From Alkalimarinus coralli (GTDB taxonomy: Bacteria > Pseudomonadota > Gammaproteobacteria > Pseudomonadales > Oleiphilaceae), in assembly GCF_023650515.1 (NCBI RefSeq), contig NZ_CP096016.1:3846001-3910000 (forward strand): 64,000 nucleotides of DNA, given 5' to 3'. The position numbers were made by a program, and so were the translations under genes. The first letter of the stretch is position 1. Each line of letters begins with the position of its first letter. Below are positions 16,446-25,853 of this stretch, in pieces. Below the pieces are notes generated by a model, which saw only the letters and a list, made by a program, of their open reading frames with translations, had not been told where the DNA came from and made no database searches.

Positions 16446-16628
16446 CTGTCTTGATAACCCTGTTACGCGAAGCCAGCGCGCACTCCTGGCGAAATATTTA
16501 TCACCTACGCAAGTTAGAGCACCTAAACCTGTTGGCGCTCATCAAGCTGACGCAGCCCTTATTTGTTCCCCTTTATCATTCATGGATTGATATTCTCCAT
16601 TTACGATGTGCGAATGGGTTATTTGCTA
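16446..16628. other. Unidentified DNA at the cassette breakpoint
   Basis: About 180 bases replace the 5' end of the nucleotidyltransferase-type mini-Rhs gene. Reading frames on the plus strand remain open across it (for example LREASAHSWRNIYHLRKLE), but nothing is recognised. It is probably a remnant of another mobile element left after rearrangement. Confidence 0.45.
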
Positions 16629-16922
16629 CTAAAGATGAGATATTAACGGCTTAAGAATTTCATCGTATGACCTTGATAAAACTTCTTCTGTTGTGTCTTC
16701 TACGAGTTCTACTTCCTCAAGATAATCAACCAGCTGGTAGCCTACATATCCGGAACTCCAAAAATAGATATAACCACCTATTTTTTCAGAGTCGAACTGA
16801 ACTCCAGACAAATCCCCTAAATCACCATCTTTCTCGTCAATGTATTTAAGTTCAAAAGTGTCAGATAAAAGTGGTTTAACGTTCGATTCAAACCAAGTTA
16901 AACCCGATAAAGATTCAGTCAT
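16629..16922 (-). CDS. Probable immunity protein for the TreTu-like toxin
   Basis: A 97-residue very acidic protein (FDSEKIGGYIYFWSSGYVGYQLVDY) starting 6 bases after the stop codon of the TreTu-like toxin gene. Size, charge and position are those of a cognate immunity protein. The segment GGYIYFWSSGYVGYQLVDY is typical of small immunity proteins in Rhs loci. Confidence 0.68.
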   Translation of the reverse strand: MTESLSGLTWFESNVKPLLSDTFELKYIDEKDGDLGDLSGVQFDSEKIGGYIYFWSSGYVGYQLVDYLEEVELVEDTTEEVLSRSYDEILKPLISHL

Positions 16923-16928
16923 AAAAGC

Positions 16929-17852
16929 CTACTTCGTTTCAATCACATCTGAAAGATTACGGAAAGGCGGGTTAACTTCTCCACCTTGCTTATTCAATTT
17001 AAATAGTTGTGATTTTGGAGCGTTAGAGCCAAGCGTTTTAAGCCAATCTGTTTTTCCACCCTGTAATAAACTATTGGAAGGAACATCAAACTCCACATAA
17101 TTACTACCAGGTTTTGCCTGCTTACTAAATGACGATGGGCCAGAGTTAGCAACAAAAGTCATGCCACCACTTCCTTCTTGAACTTGACCAGTCTTTTTCA
17201 TATTTGCTAGTTCATCAGAGGACATCCAACGACCAACGCGAGTATCTCCACTTCTTGTAATTCTGGAAAAAGCACCTGCAAGTTTTCCAACTCCCGCCCC
17301 AATGCCTGCGCCAACAAGTTCCATTGCTGCTTCGCGCTGGTCTATTTTCGCAATAGATAAAGCACCTGCTTTTGTGCTTGAATCAATTCCAAGCTGAGCC
17401 CCCCGTAACTCTTGATAGGCCGAGTAATCTGATATAAACAAATTTTCCGGCGACCGGCCATCTGGGTCAGTATACTTATACGGGTTATTATTCGCATAAG
17501 CATATCGGTTAAACATCATCGGTGCATTCGGACTAAACCCAACAGGGTCTGGCGTTAAGAAACGCCCTATCGACGGGTCATAAAAGCGCGCCCCCATGTA
17601 AACCAGTCCTGTATCCTTATCTTGTACATGGCCTGTAAACCAGCGTTTTTGGCTATCCGCTTTATTATCCTTAATAATCCGTTCACCGAACGGTCTGTAC
17701 TCTTCTTTCCAGACTACATCTCCCTTTTGATCAGTCGCCGCAATAGGCGAACCCAATGCGTCAGTGTGAATAGACAGGGTCACAGGTGCCGCTTGCACGA
17801 TGGCACTGCTTAACCCAATAACAAACCATATAAGGGTATTTAGTAGTTTCAT
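16929..17852 (-). CDS. Mini-Rhs toxin with TreTu-like ADP-ribosyltransferase tip
   Basis: A 307-residue protein counted from the ATG at 17852; an upstream in-frame ATG at 17906 would add a non-signal extension. The first 132 residues, including the signal peptide, are nearly identical to the papain cassette. The sequence diverges right after the DPDG junction. The tip has RWMS at 208-211, a TGQVQ stretch and NYVEFDVPS at 251-259, the pattern I associate with TreTu-type toxins, which ADP-ribosylate elongation factor Tu. The match is from memory and moderate. An immunity gene follows within 6 bases. Confidence 0.72.
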   Translation of the reverse strand: MKLLNTLIWFVIGLSSAIVQAAPVTLSIHTDALGSPIAATDQKGDVVWKEEYRPFGERIIKDNKADSQKRWFTGHVQDKDTGLVYMGARFYDPSIGRFLTPDPVGFSPNAPMMFNRYAYANNNPYKYTDPDGRSPENLFISDYSAYQELRGAQLGIDSSTKAGALSIAKIDQREAAMELVGAGIGAGVGKLAGAFSRITRSGDTRVGRWMSSDELANMKKTGQVQEGSGGMTFVANSGPSSFSKQAKPGSNYVEFDVPSNSLLQGGKTDWLKTLGSNAPKSQLFKLNKQGGEVNPPFRNLSDVIETK

Positions 17853-17912
17853 TCCCAACATCCTTGAGCTGAATCGAGACAGTGTTTGAGTCTGTTGTTT
17901 CATCATCTTCTC

Positions 17913-19769
17913 CTACTGCACTCGCTCATTGATTTGATCTTGATTGAAGACTTGGCCGCCGACATGGAGTTCTTCAACTCGGCGGGGCCAGAAGTCAAAC
18001 CAGCTTTCAAGAGTAATTGTTTGGTTATTAAACGACATGACCAGTGAGTTGCCGCTACGTGTAACGCTAATATCGCTAATGGTGATATTACCCTCTATTC
18101 GCAGGGTGTCAGTTTCAAGTAAGTTGAGAGACTCTTTAATTTGGGTATTACCATCCCCAACGTTAACGATATAGGTATCATTGCCTAATCCGCCGTTTAG
18201 GTAGTCATTACCTGTGCCCCCTGTCAGCGTGTCATTGCCTAACCCACCTTTAAGGTTATCATTTCCTGATCCGCCGGATATCGTATCATTACCCCAGCCG
18301 CCATCTATAACATCATCACCACCTCGGGCATATATCGTATCGTTGCCCAGTGATGCATCAATATCATCGTTTCCATCGCCCGTTACAATCGTATCACTTC
18401 CCCAGCTGCCGCTATCAGTTACGCCGTCTGGCAAGGTTACGGTCAGGTCATATGATTGCTCTGCAATACCTCCATTTCCGTCTGCGACGGTTACTGTAAC
18501 GGTATGACTACCAACATGATCTATAGTTGGGTTCCATGAAATCATTCCCGCTGCCGAGCTTATTGCCATACTTGAAGGTGAGGCAGTTAAACTAAAGGTT
18601 AAGGTATCACCGTCACTGTCAGTTGCCTGCACACTATATTGATATGGCTGACCAGCCGTAACCCGGATTACAGGGCTAGAACTGATCATGGGAATTACGT
18701 TAGTGGCTGCAGCAACAACTATAGTGTATTGCTGAGTGACGATTTCTGTGCCATTACTAATTTCAATAACAACATCATGCTCTCCTGCTTGGCCATTGGC
18801 AGGCAGCCAATTGATTTGCCCTGATGAGGAATCAATTGTCATTCCTTCTGGCTTTGTAGTTAAGGAGTAGGTAAGGACATTATTATTACTATCTGTAGCT
18901 TTGATTGCATATTGATAGGCTTGATTTTCTACTGCTTCGGTTACTGGAGTTGAGGTAACAATAAGCGAATCCGAGGCGATTGTAAGCGGTAGCTCCATTC
19001 TTCCATATCCACCGAGCGGCGCTTCTACATTGATATAGAGCACATATTCTCCTATATCATCAGATGCCGGTGTTCCACTCAAAGTGAGTGTTTCTGCATT
19101 AAATTGAAGCCACTTGGGCTGATCATAGAACCATTCGCCTTCCTTCTCATAGAAAATACTATACTTAAAATCATATAGGTTTTTAGTATACGTTGTTTCT
19201 ATTGTTCCTTCGGGAATAGTCCAGTGAAAGACCTTATTTGCAGGTGAAACTATCGGTTCCGAACTAACAACATTGACTCCTGTCACATCTAGTAATGGAG
19301 GATTTAATAAGTTGTCATTGGTCCACACAGTAGCATCATCAAAGATAATTTCTTCATACTGAAACAGCTCATTGGCATACCAGCCTGAGACCACGACCCA
19401 ATCTTTGTCATTCTGATGTTTAAGTAATAAAGCACACCCCGTTGAATAAATAGTAATATCGGCAGGAGAAATTCCTGGTGGCAACACTAATCTACGATTA
19501 TCAACCAATTGACCATTTCGATTTATTTGCGAACGGCGCTCAAAAATATGCCTATTCTGCCCCTGCACGTACTGATCATTAATAACCGCCATATTATCAA
19601 ATAAAGCAGAAATCTCCGCTGCGGTTAATTTTTTGGCCTCGATCCCTGGCAGACTATATGCCAACTCCTGGCCGTTTTCATCGAAAAATACTGGTTGTTT
19701 GTTAAATTCATAAGCTTCAACACCTCCGGTGGAAAACTGTCCCTTGACAGTAAACCTAATATGACTCAT
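17913..19769 (-). CDS. RTX / Ig-like repeat protein, probably 5'-truncated
   Basis: A 618-residue protein from the first ATG outside the IS element (MSHIRF). An N-terminal part of about 180 residues is unrecognised. Three Ig/cadherin-like He_PIG domains follow at about 180-268, 269-360 and 361-455 (GxxYQYxVxATDxxxDxLTFSLT). Then come about eight RTX calcium-binding nonapeptides (GGxGNDxLxGG) at 458-540, and a hemolysin-related C-terminal domain. RTX proteins are usually secreted by type I systems with a C-terminal signal. No Shine-Dalgarno precedes the ATG, and the IS3 copy 2 end lies 8 bases upstream, so the original 5' end is probably lost. It lies between the broken Rhs gene and the toxin array. 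Confidence 0.78.
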   Translation of the reverse strand: MSHIRFTVKGQFSTGGVEAYEFNKQPVFFDENGQELAYSLPGIEAKKLTAAEISALFDNMAVINDQYVQGQNRHIFERRSQINRNGQLVDNRRLVLPPGISPADITIYSTGCALLLKHQNDKDWVVVSGWYANELFQYEEIIFDDATVWTNDNLLNPPLLDVTGVNVVSSEPIVSPANKVFHWTIPEGTIETTYTKNLYDFKYSIFYEKEGEWFYDQPKWLQFNAETLTLSGTPASDDIGEYVLYINVEAPLGGYGRMELPLTIASDSLIVTSTPVTEAVENQAYQYAIKATDSNNNVLTYSLTTKPEGMTIDSSSGQINWLPANGQAGEHDVVIEISNGTEIVTQQYTIVVAAATNVIPMISSSPVIRVTAGQPYQYSVQATDSDGDTLTFSLTASPSSMAISSAAGMISWNPTIDHVGSHTVTVTVADGNGGIAEQSYDLTVTLPDGVTDSGSWGSDTIVTGDGNDDIDASLGNDTIYARGGDDVIDGGWGNDTISGGSGNDNLKGGLGNDTLTGGTGNDYLNGGLGNDTYIVNVGDGNTQIKESLNLLETDTLRIEGNITISDISVTRSGNSLVMSFNNQTITLESWFDFWPRRVEELHVGGQVFNQDQINERVQ

Positions 19770-19839
19770 TGAACAATGACGTGGTCTAATAGATTTGTAC
19801 ACACCAGTTAAGAGATAATCCTAAAAACTGGAGTGAAAA

Positions 19840-20133
19840 ATGGCAGCAAGAAAGAAGTACTCAAAAGAGTTTAAATTAGACGCGATTAGTCTGGTAATTG
19901 ACCAGGGCTATTCGAAGGCTGAAGCGGCAAGAAATCTTGGTATTAATCCTAACGTTTTAGGGCGCTGGATCAAAGAGCACGAAAATGATGATGGTCACGC
20001 ATTCCGCGGCAATGGAAAGCTGACACCGGAACAAGAAGAGCTTCGCCGCTTAAGGGAAGAAAACAAACGGCTCAAGATGGAGCGCGACATCCTAAAAAAA
20101 GCAGCCACCTTTTTTGCCACGGAAGCAAAGTAA
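19840..20133 (+). CDS. IS3-family transposase OrfA (copy 2)
   Basis: A 97-residue helix-turn-helix plus coiled-coil protein about 70 percent alike to OrfA of copy 1 by eye. An A7G run at 20094-20101 is a likely -1 frameshift site into orfB. Confidence 0.93.
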   Translation: MAARKKYSKEFKLDAISLVIDQGYSKAEAARNLGINPNVLGRWIKEHENDDGHAFRGNGKLTPEQEELRRLREENKRLKMERDILKKAATFFATEAK

Positions 20134-20162
20134 AATACGCTTTCATCGCCCAGCATAAAAAG

Positions 20163-21008
20163 GTGTGGCCTATTGGCATTATGTGCCAACAATTGGGTGT
20201 TACACGTTCAGGTTATTATAGTTTTTTAAAACGCCAAGCTACTATGTCTGACGATCCAACTCATACCGAAATGATTGAATGGATACAAGATATCGCAGAG
20301 TCAAGTGAGCATACATACGGCTACCGAAGAATGAAAAAAGCGCTGAATATTCTTGGCTATCGGGTAGGCAGGAACAAAACTAGAAAGTTAATGAAAGAAG
20401 CTGGTGTTAAGGTCAAGCACAAGAAAAAGTATAAGGTCACGACAAACAGTAATCATAAGCAACCTGTATTCGATAATCTGTTAGAGCGGGAGTTTGCAGT
20501 TGAAAAGCCTGATCAGGTTTATGCCTCAGATATCACGTATATCTGGACACAAGAAGGTTGGCTGTATTTAGCTGTTGTGATTGACCTTTACTCAAGAAAG
20601 GTTGTTGGCTGGAGCATGAGTTCGCGAATGAAGGCTCAGATGGTTTGTGATGCACTCAAGATGGCAATTTGGCAAAGACGCCCGCAGGCCGGGTTAATAC
20701 ATCATTCTGATCGGGGGAGCCAGTACGCCAGCAAGGAGTTTAGAAAACTTCTAACGCTGCATAATTTTAATGGAAGTATGAGCAAGAAAGGTGACTGTTG
20801 GGATAATGCGGTTGTTGAAAGTTTCTTTGGAACTTTGAAGCAAGAACGTGTTCAATGGAAAAGCTATCAAACACGACATGAAGCTCAGCAAGACATCCTG
20901 GAGTACATCTCAGTGTTTTATAACAATCAGCGGATGCATTCCTATCTGGGCTATCGAAGCCCGGCGGAATTTGAAAAAGAAATGACTGAACTAAGAAAAG
21001 TAGCTTAA
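20163..21008 (+). CDS. IS3-family transposase OrfB (copy 2)
   Basis: A 281-residue catalytic half with the DDE triad D123, D183 and E219 ([26 protein letters not shown]). The frame is open upstream of the GTG at 20163 into the end of orfA, so translation as an OrfAB frameshift product is likely and the true N-terminus is not the GTG. It appears intact. Confidence 0.92.
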   Translation: MWPIGIMCQQLGVTRSGYYSFLKRQATMSDDPTHTEMIEWIQDIAESSEHTYGYRRMKKALNILGYRVGRNKTRKLMKEAGVKVKHKKKYKVTTNSNHKQPVFDNLLEREFAVEKPDQVYASDITYIWTQEGWLYLAVVIDLYSRKVVGWSMSSRMKAQMVCDALKMAIWQRRPQAGLIHHSDRGSQYASKEFRKLLTLHNFNGSMSKKGDCWDNAVVESFFGTLKQERVQWKSYQTRHEAQQDILEYISVFYNNQRMHSYLGYRSPAEFEKEMTELRKVA

Positions 21009-23786
21009 CTGGGTTGTACAACTTTGGTTGACCACGTCATTAGCGGAAGGGTATGTGATGCTGGACAGTGCATCCAATTGGTTATAGGCATACTTTATTT
21101 CAAACCTTCTGTCTGCAACCACCAGTGACTCATTTATTAAGTTGTTATTGCTATCATATTGGTAGCTTCTTGATACCTCTGATTTTGAGAAATTAGTTAG
21201 ATTGCCGTTCTCATCAAAATCGTAATTGCCGGTATCAACTATTCGATCCCATTCGTAGCTATAAACCTTACGCAGCCTGTTCAGGGCATCATAGCTATAC
21301 GCCAGTTTTTGGTAATGGCCATCGGTACTTTTCTGAATTACATTATTCAAATTATCTCGGTTGAAGCGAGTTACGCCTTGCTCAGGATGAGTTTCAGATA
21401 TCAACTGATAATGCTGGTTGTATTCGTAAGACCGCGTAATCCCGCCTTGTGTTACAACGAGTGGTTGGCCCAACAGGTTTAACTGCATTGTCGTAGTTAC
21501 GCCCTCTGGCTGCTCTATCTTTACAAGCTGCTTTTCATTAGGCTCCCCAAATGAACGGTAGGTTTGTAGAGTCACCGCGCCCTTCGGGTTGGTTAGACGC
21601 GCTTGATTATTAACTAAATACTCTATTTGGTTAATACGATTACCAGGCAGGGTCGTCGTCAATACTCTTCCTAACGCATCGTAGACTGTCGTAACACCAA
21701 GTAAAGATTGATTTGGGTGGCTAGTGAATACCTGGCGCCCTAGCTCATCATACTTGTTGGTGGTTGTGATAGTTTTAGATAATAGAGTATCCGTTGCCGT
21801 TCGCTGTAACTTACGCCCGAAACCATCAAACGTTAAGCTATCTCGAAATGCTCCACGCGTTAATGTTTGAGTTCTGGACGAGAGACTATAGCTAACTGAA
21901 ATAGCAGATTTAATGGGCGGCGTAATTGCCGTGATTCGATTTAGCTGATCATACCGGTAAGTAGTCGTTTTGCTTCGACCATCAGTTAGCGAGGTGATAT
22001 TGCCGTAGTCATCAACCTCTCGCGAAATTGTTACATTTTCTGGTTGATTTTCTTGACGTGCTATACCGCGCTTGTAGTTGCTAAAGGTCGTTATGTGGCC
22101 GTTTGCATTCTTGACCGTTTTAGTGGTCCCGTTGTTATAGTAGGTATACTGGCCTGTAGTAATCCCAAACTGCTTAACCCAATTAAGATTGCCATTCGCA
22201 TCGTAACTGCGTTCAGTACTGCCAACGCCGGTTACGGTTTCTTTAACTGGTTGAGATAAAATCCATTTATTTAAGTTATTGCTGTATAACGTTGTTGTTT
22301 CCCTGTTTACCTGGCCAAATTCAAGCTTTTTTTGTGGCGCCCCATAGGCTGTATGATCAAGATACTGAGTTCTATATGTATTACCATCTTGCGTGATCGT
22401 TTTCTCCAATAGAATTGGTGATGATATATTCTCATCAATCGAAGCTATAGAAGGGCGGTAGTCGTTCTGGCTAGAGATGAATTGCGTATCCCAAGCGGTA
22501 TAAACCTCCTTCCGCAAGGATTTATTCTGTAGCGATAGTGTTTCTTTGCTAATAGGTAAACCTATCTTCCACAGCGAGCCAGATTTGGAACTGCGCATCC
22601 CGTAGTGTCGATATATTTCTTTAGAAACAGGGGTAGTAACGATTGTTTCATCATAAGACGAGCTTGGTGAGAACTGATAATTCCACGTTCCAGATTTAAT
22701 GCCTGGGCCGGAGGTGGTTTTCTTTTTTACTGCCAATGATGGTGCCTGAACATCCGACTCAAACCTAACATGCTGATACTCATAGCTCGAACTGCCACCA
22801 TACGGAGTGGTTACTTTCTTGATCAAATACGCATAAGTTGATGATGGCGGATAATATTCATACTTCCACCTGAGGCCTTCGGGGCCTTGAACTTCTTCAA
22901 GAAAATAGTGCTCAGTGGCAATATTGGGAACCTTATTATATAGATAGCGCCATTTTTGGCTGCCGACTTTTATTTCAGTTAATAAGGCCTTGGAGCTGGT
23001 GGGATCTGAGTAGGTAAACTCAATTTTTCCACCGTCGCTGCCCACTACTTCATTAATAATAGTAGCCGGATTAATGTTTCTGGGCTGGTAGTTTATCTCC
23101 ACCCAGTTGCCATTTCGGTCTTCGATTCGAGTAACATGTAAGGCTGAACTCTCATTCAGGCTTTCATGCACTCGTGATAACCTATCAATGGTGTATCTAG
23201 TCCCGTTTGGAGCGGTAACCAACAGGCCACTTTCATTGTATATCGTGCCATTTTCAGTTCGTCGAGTAATCGTACAGCTTGCTATCCACCGGTCTTTGCT
23301 AATTAAATCATATGCTGCCCCTGAAGGCGCATTTGCAAAAACTTGACGAGATCCGCTAGGTAGCTCCAATACGGGGTTCTTCCCAACATGCACCATGTTG
23401 CTTTGACAATTTTCTCCACTAAACTGGTCAAACTGCCAAACGCGGCCAAAGTGAATATCCCAGCCAACACCCGTTACTGTTCTACCTCTTAACTGGTATC
23501 CAACACCAAACCCTTTCACTGCATTGAAAGGGCTGTAAACCCTTACCACTGAAGCCCCGGCTTCGCCATTCCCTGTAATTCCAATATCGTTGTAGATCAG
23601 TTGCAAAGAACCGCTGAAAGGATCTATAACTTCAGTGTCTGTTCCCGCATAGTTGCGGGTTGCTGAAACACCTGGCTCTTTATAAAAGTCGGGAATATGA
23701 GTGTCGGGTTCTGCCGCAACAGACAACGATAAAATGCCACACAGCAATGTGACCAATAGGCACGCTAGTTGACGAGATAACTGCAT
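20991..23786 (-). pseudogene. Rhs-repeat protein, C-terminus lost to IS3 insertion
   Basis: 931 residues of an Rhs/YD-repeat protein. It starts with a Sec signal peptide (hydrophobic 8-23, AxA near 24) and AAGGAT before the ATG. Many YD repeats follow (Y-D-x-x-G-R/N-L/I), the strands that build the hollow Rhs cocoon around the toxin. The gene is interrupted after ITYPSAN by IS3 copy 2. The last codons and the stop come from IS DNA, so the final core repeats, the autocleavage junction and the toxin are missing. The Rhs C-terminal segment found in the mini-Rhs cassettes downstream is the kind of piece it lacks, so it is probably the former acceptor of those cassettes. Confidence 0.85.
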
Positions 23787-24027
23787 TCTTAGGATCCTTT
23801 TCCATACTGCAAAATTCAGCGCGCATTATAGGTAGCTAAAACTAGAGCGTTCTAACTAAAGATCAAGAAGTGCAGTAGATTTTTAAATTGTTTACGTTTT
23901 AGACATTCTTTAGGTCGAGTCAATGTCAGCTGAAGCTCTAGTCATATTTCAGTTCTTTCAGTGATATATAAAGAGATTCAAAAACCACCCTTGGCTTCCG
24001 AACTATAACTGAAATTTCGGGGTTTAA

Positions 24028-24053
24028 TGGATTCCCGCCTTCGCGGGAATGAC
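24028..24053 (-). repeat. dRS3-like repeat, right of the Rhs island
   Basis: Core ATTCCCGCCTTCGCGGGAAT at 24031-24050, opposite in orientation to the copy at 10807-10833. Confidence 0.85.
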
Positions 24054-24112
24054 AATAGGGGCGTGGGAGCGAAAATAAGACGTGGGGACAACAATAGGAC
24101 ATGGGGGCGACT
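24054..24112. repeat. Imperfect 20-bp direct repeats
   Basis: Three consecutive copies resembling AATAGGACATGGGGGCGACT, beginning at 24054, 24074 and 24093. Meaning unknown. Confidence 0.5.
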
Positions 24113-24227
24113 ATCAAGAAACTGGAGTGACTGCTGGGGCCGAGAACCTCTATTGGTGCGCAAGCGCATATAATTTAACTCCACATGCCTCAGCCATGTG
24201 GCCACTCAATACATTTAAGCACCATTG

Positions 24228-24992
24228 CTACAACTCCAACGCCAATCCATCATAGGCGACCGACACACCAAATGGCAGTTCATTTTTGAGTAACCATTCG
24301 TCCATTTCGTGACTGATATGCGTTAGCCAGGTATGGCGAGGGTTTACCTGCGAAATGGTCAACTCAACGGTTCGCCAGTCGTTATGGTTTAACGCCCGCT
24401 CTGTCTCTTCCCCAAAAGGTTGAGGCGGGTGGGTACAGTCAATAATTAAGATATCGGCTTTCCATTCCGCTAAAAAATTTCTGCTTTTGTCGGGCAAACC
24501 GATTGTGTCGGTTACATAGGCAAACTTTAGCCCTTCCTGCTCCACACAATAGCCAAGGCAGGGCTTCGAGTGATTGAGCGGAATAGGCGTGATATTGAGG
24601 CTGCCAAACGAAATCATGCTGAAAGCACTCAGGGCTGGCTTAAAGTCGAGTATCCCCGGGTGTTTAAACAGGTCATCACAGCCCTTTTTATCATCTGGCC
24701 CCCAAACAGGAATTAAAGTATTAACGCCCCAGCGAAGGTGAAACAGCCCTGCCACATGATCCATATGATAGTGGGTGAGCATCACCCCATCCAGCGTACC
24801 AGGCGGAAAACGCTCGGTCAGATCTGGCTGGCCGGCATCAAATAGCAGTGTAGCCTGTTCTGTTTCGAGTAGCAGGGATGATGGGCCTCGTCGTTTGGTT
24901 TTATCGACCCTGGCTAAATAGCAGCTTTTGCACTCGCAGCCGTAAACAGGCACTTGGCGAGCATCCCCTGTGCCTTGAAATCTGAGTTTCAT
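24228..24992 (-). CDS. phnP: PhnP, 5-phospho-alpha-D-ribosyl 1,2-cyclic phosphate phosphodiesterase
   Basis: A 254-residue metallo-beta-lactamase-fold enzyme with the metal motif THYHMDHVAGL and cysteines at the N-terminus (C-E-C-K-S-C) that bind the extra zinc in PhnP. It opens the cyclic ribosyl phosphate left by C-P lyase to ribose 1,5-bisphosphate, which PhnN then phosphorylates. Its ATG overlaps the phnN stop by 4 bases. It is the last gene of the phn unit. Confidence 0.93.
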   Translation of the reverse strand: MKLRFQGTGDARQVPVYGCECKSCYLARVDKTKRRGPSSLLLETEQATLLFDAGQPDLTERFPPGTLDGVMLTHYHMDHVAGLFHLRWGVNTLIPVWGPDDKKGCDDLFKHPGILDFKPALSAFSMISFGSLNITPIPLNHSKPCLGYCVEQEGLKFAYVTDTIGLPDKSRNFLAEWKADILIIDCTHPPQPFGEETERALNHNDWRTVELTISQVNPRHTWLTHISHEMDEWLLKNELPFGVSVAYDGLALEL

Positions 24993-25606
24993 TGGCTGCC
25001 CTCCCTGCTGAAGTCCACAACAGTTGGGCTTTCTCGGCTCATAATCTCAAAGAACGCGTCGACGGCATCGGTTAATGAGCCATTGTTATCAATGGTTTTC
25101 ACCCCTTGATTTAATCCCGCGCTCAGTTTTCGTGCTCGTTCGATGCGCCGCTCAATCTCGTCACCGGACTCACGGCCGCGTTTAATCAACCTCTTTCTGA
25201 GGTCTTCTGGTTCAACATGAATATGCACTGGCACGAGGGTATGGGGGTATTTTTTGATGGCACTGGGTAGATAGCCTCTCGAACCATTAAGAATGACATT
25301 GATGCCCCTGGCAAGCCAGTGGTCTACCTCAACACCCACCCCATATGAAAACCCATTGGCCTGCCAGTGCATGGCAAATGCACGACTGGCAGCCCGTTTT
25401 CTGAACTCTTCGTCACTCAGCCAAACATGGTTCTCGCCCCTTAGTTCGGGCCTGCGAGTAATATAACGATGAGCGATAAAGCATCGCATATCATCATAAT
25501 CTTCTTTGCCTGACAACCGCTCCCGGCAGCCTGATAAGATTGAGTCCTTGCCGGAACCCGATGCCCCCATCAGATAAAACAGCCTTCCATGTTGATTCAT
25601 CATCAA
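24989..25606 (-). CDS. phnN: PhnN, ribose 1,5-bisphosphate phosphokinase
   Basis: A 205-residue P-loop kinase (GASGSGKDSI near residues 14-23) related to guanylate kinases. It makes PRPP from ribose 1,5-bisphosphate, the final step that returns the ribosyl moiety of C-P lyase to central metabolism. It overlaps phnP by 4 bases. It is separated from phnM by 247 bases filled with repeat elements, the largest gap inside the operon, so phnNP may need readthrough or a second promoter. Confidence 0.93.
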   Translation of the reverse strand: MMMNQHGRLFYLMGASGSGKDSILSGCRERLSGKEDYDDMRCFIAHRYITRRPELRGENHVWLSDEEFRKRAASRAFAMHWQANGFSYGVGVEVDHWLARGINVILNGSRGYLPSAIKKYPHTLVPVHIHVEPEDLRKRLIKRGRESGDEIERRIERARKLSAGLNQGVKTIDNNGSLTDAVDAFFEIMSRESPTVVDFSREGSQ

Positions 25607-25720
25607 ACTATACCCTGTACCATCACATTATCGTTATTGTTTAATAAATTTACTATCAAAAACTGTGCGCAGCCGATGTTATACACTTACCACCGATGCC
25701 GTTCCTACTCCAACGATGTC

Positions 25721-25790
25721 ATTCCCGCGAAGGCGGGAAACCATTGTCATAAATAGTCCCAAAACCTTGGATTCCCGCCTTCGCGGGAAT
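25721..25790. repeat. Inverted pair of dRS3-like repeats inside the phn operon
   Basis: Two copies in opposite orientation: 25721-25740 (last base changed to A) and a perfect core at 25771-25790. Together they can form a long hairpin in the transcript between phnM and phnN. Confidence 0.85.
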
Positions 25791-25853
25791 GACAGAATTT
25801 TTTAGGCGTTGGCGAGGATGGTAAGCTTAATTAAGAGACATTGGCCTCTGCCC

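Larger units (their letters stand above)
19777..21039 (+). mobile_element. IS3-family insertion sequence, copy 2
   Basis: A 1263-bp element related to, but distinct from, copy 1. Terminal inverted repeats: TGACGTGGTC-N10-GTACA-N3-CAGTTAAG at both ends. No matching target duplication is seen (ACAA on the left, TTAG on the right), unlike copy 1. It truncates the 3' part of the Rhs core gene, whose last 15 or so codons are read from the IS. Confidence 0.92.
23787..24227. other. Intergenic region between Rhs island and phn operon
   Basis: 441 bases. It should hold the promoter of the Rhs gene (start at 23786). A dRS3-like repeat lies at 24028-24053, followed by about three imperfect 20-bp direct repeats at 24054-24112. 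No gene is supported. Confidence 0.6.

Noticed and set aside
16342-16654. Overlapping plus-strand frames of 67 and 82 codons.
   Set aside because: They cross the border between cassette and foreign DNA, have no ribosome site and no recognisable product.
18180-18400. Regular short repeats that might suggest a CRISPR or tandem array.
   Set aside because: They are codon-level repeats encoding the RTX nonapeptides (GGxGNDxLx), with no separate spacers.
19770-21045. A target duplication for IS3 copy 2.
   Set aside because: Flanks ACAA and TTAG do not match in any 3-5 base register at the TG...CA ends.
23978-24205. A 75-codon minus-strand frame left of phnP.
   Set aside because: It is made from the dRS3-like repeat and the imperfect 20-bp repeats, so it is not a gene.
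25721-25790. The inverted repeat pair as a plain terminator of phnM.
   Set aside because: The same pair occurs between unrelated genes in several places and has no T-run, so it is a repeat family first; an effect on transcription remains possible.
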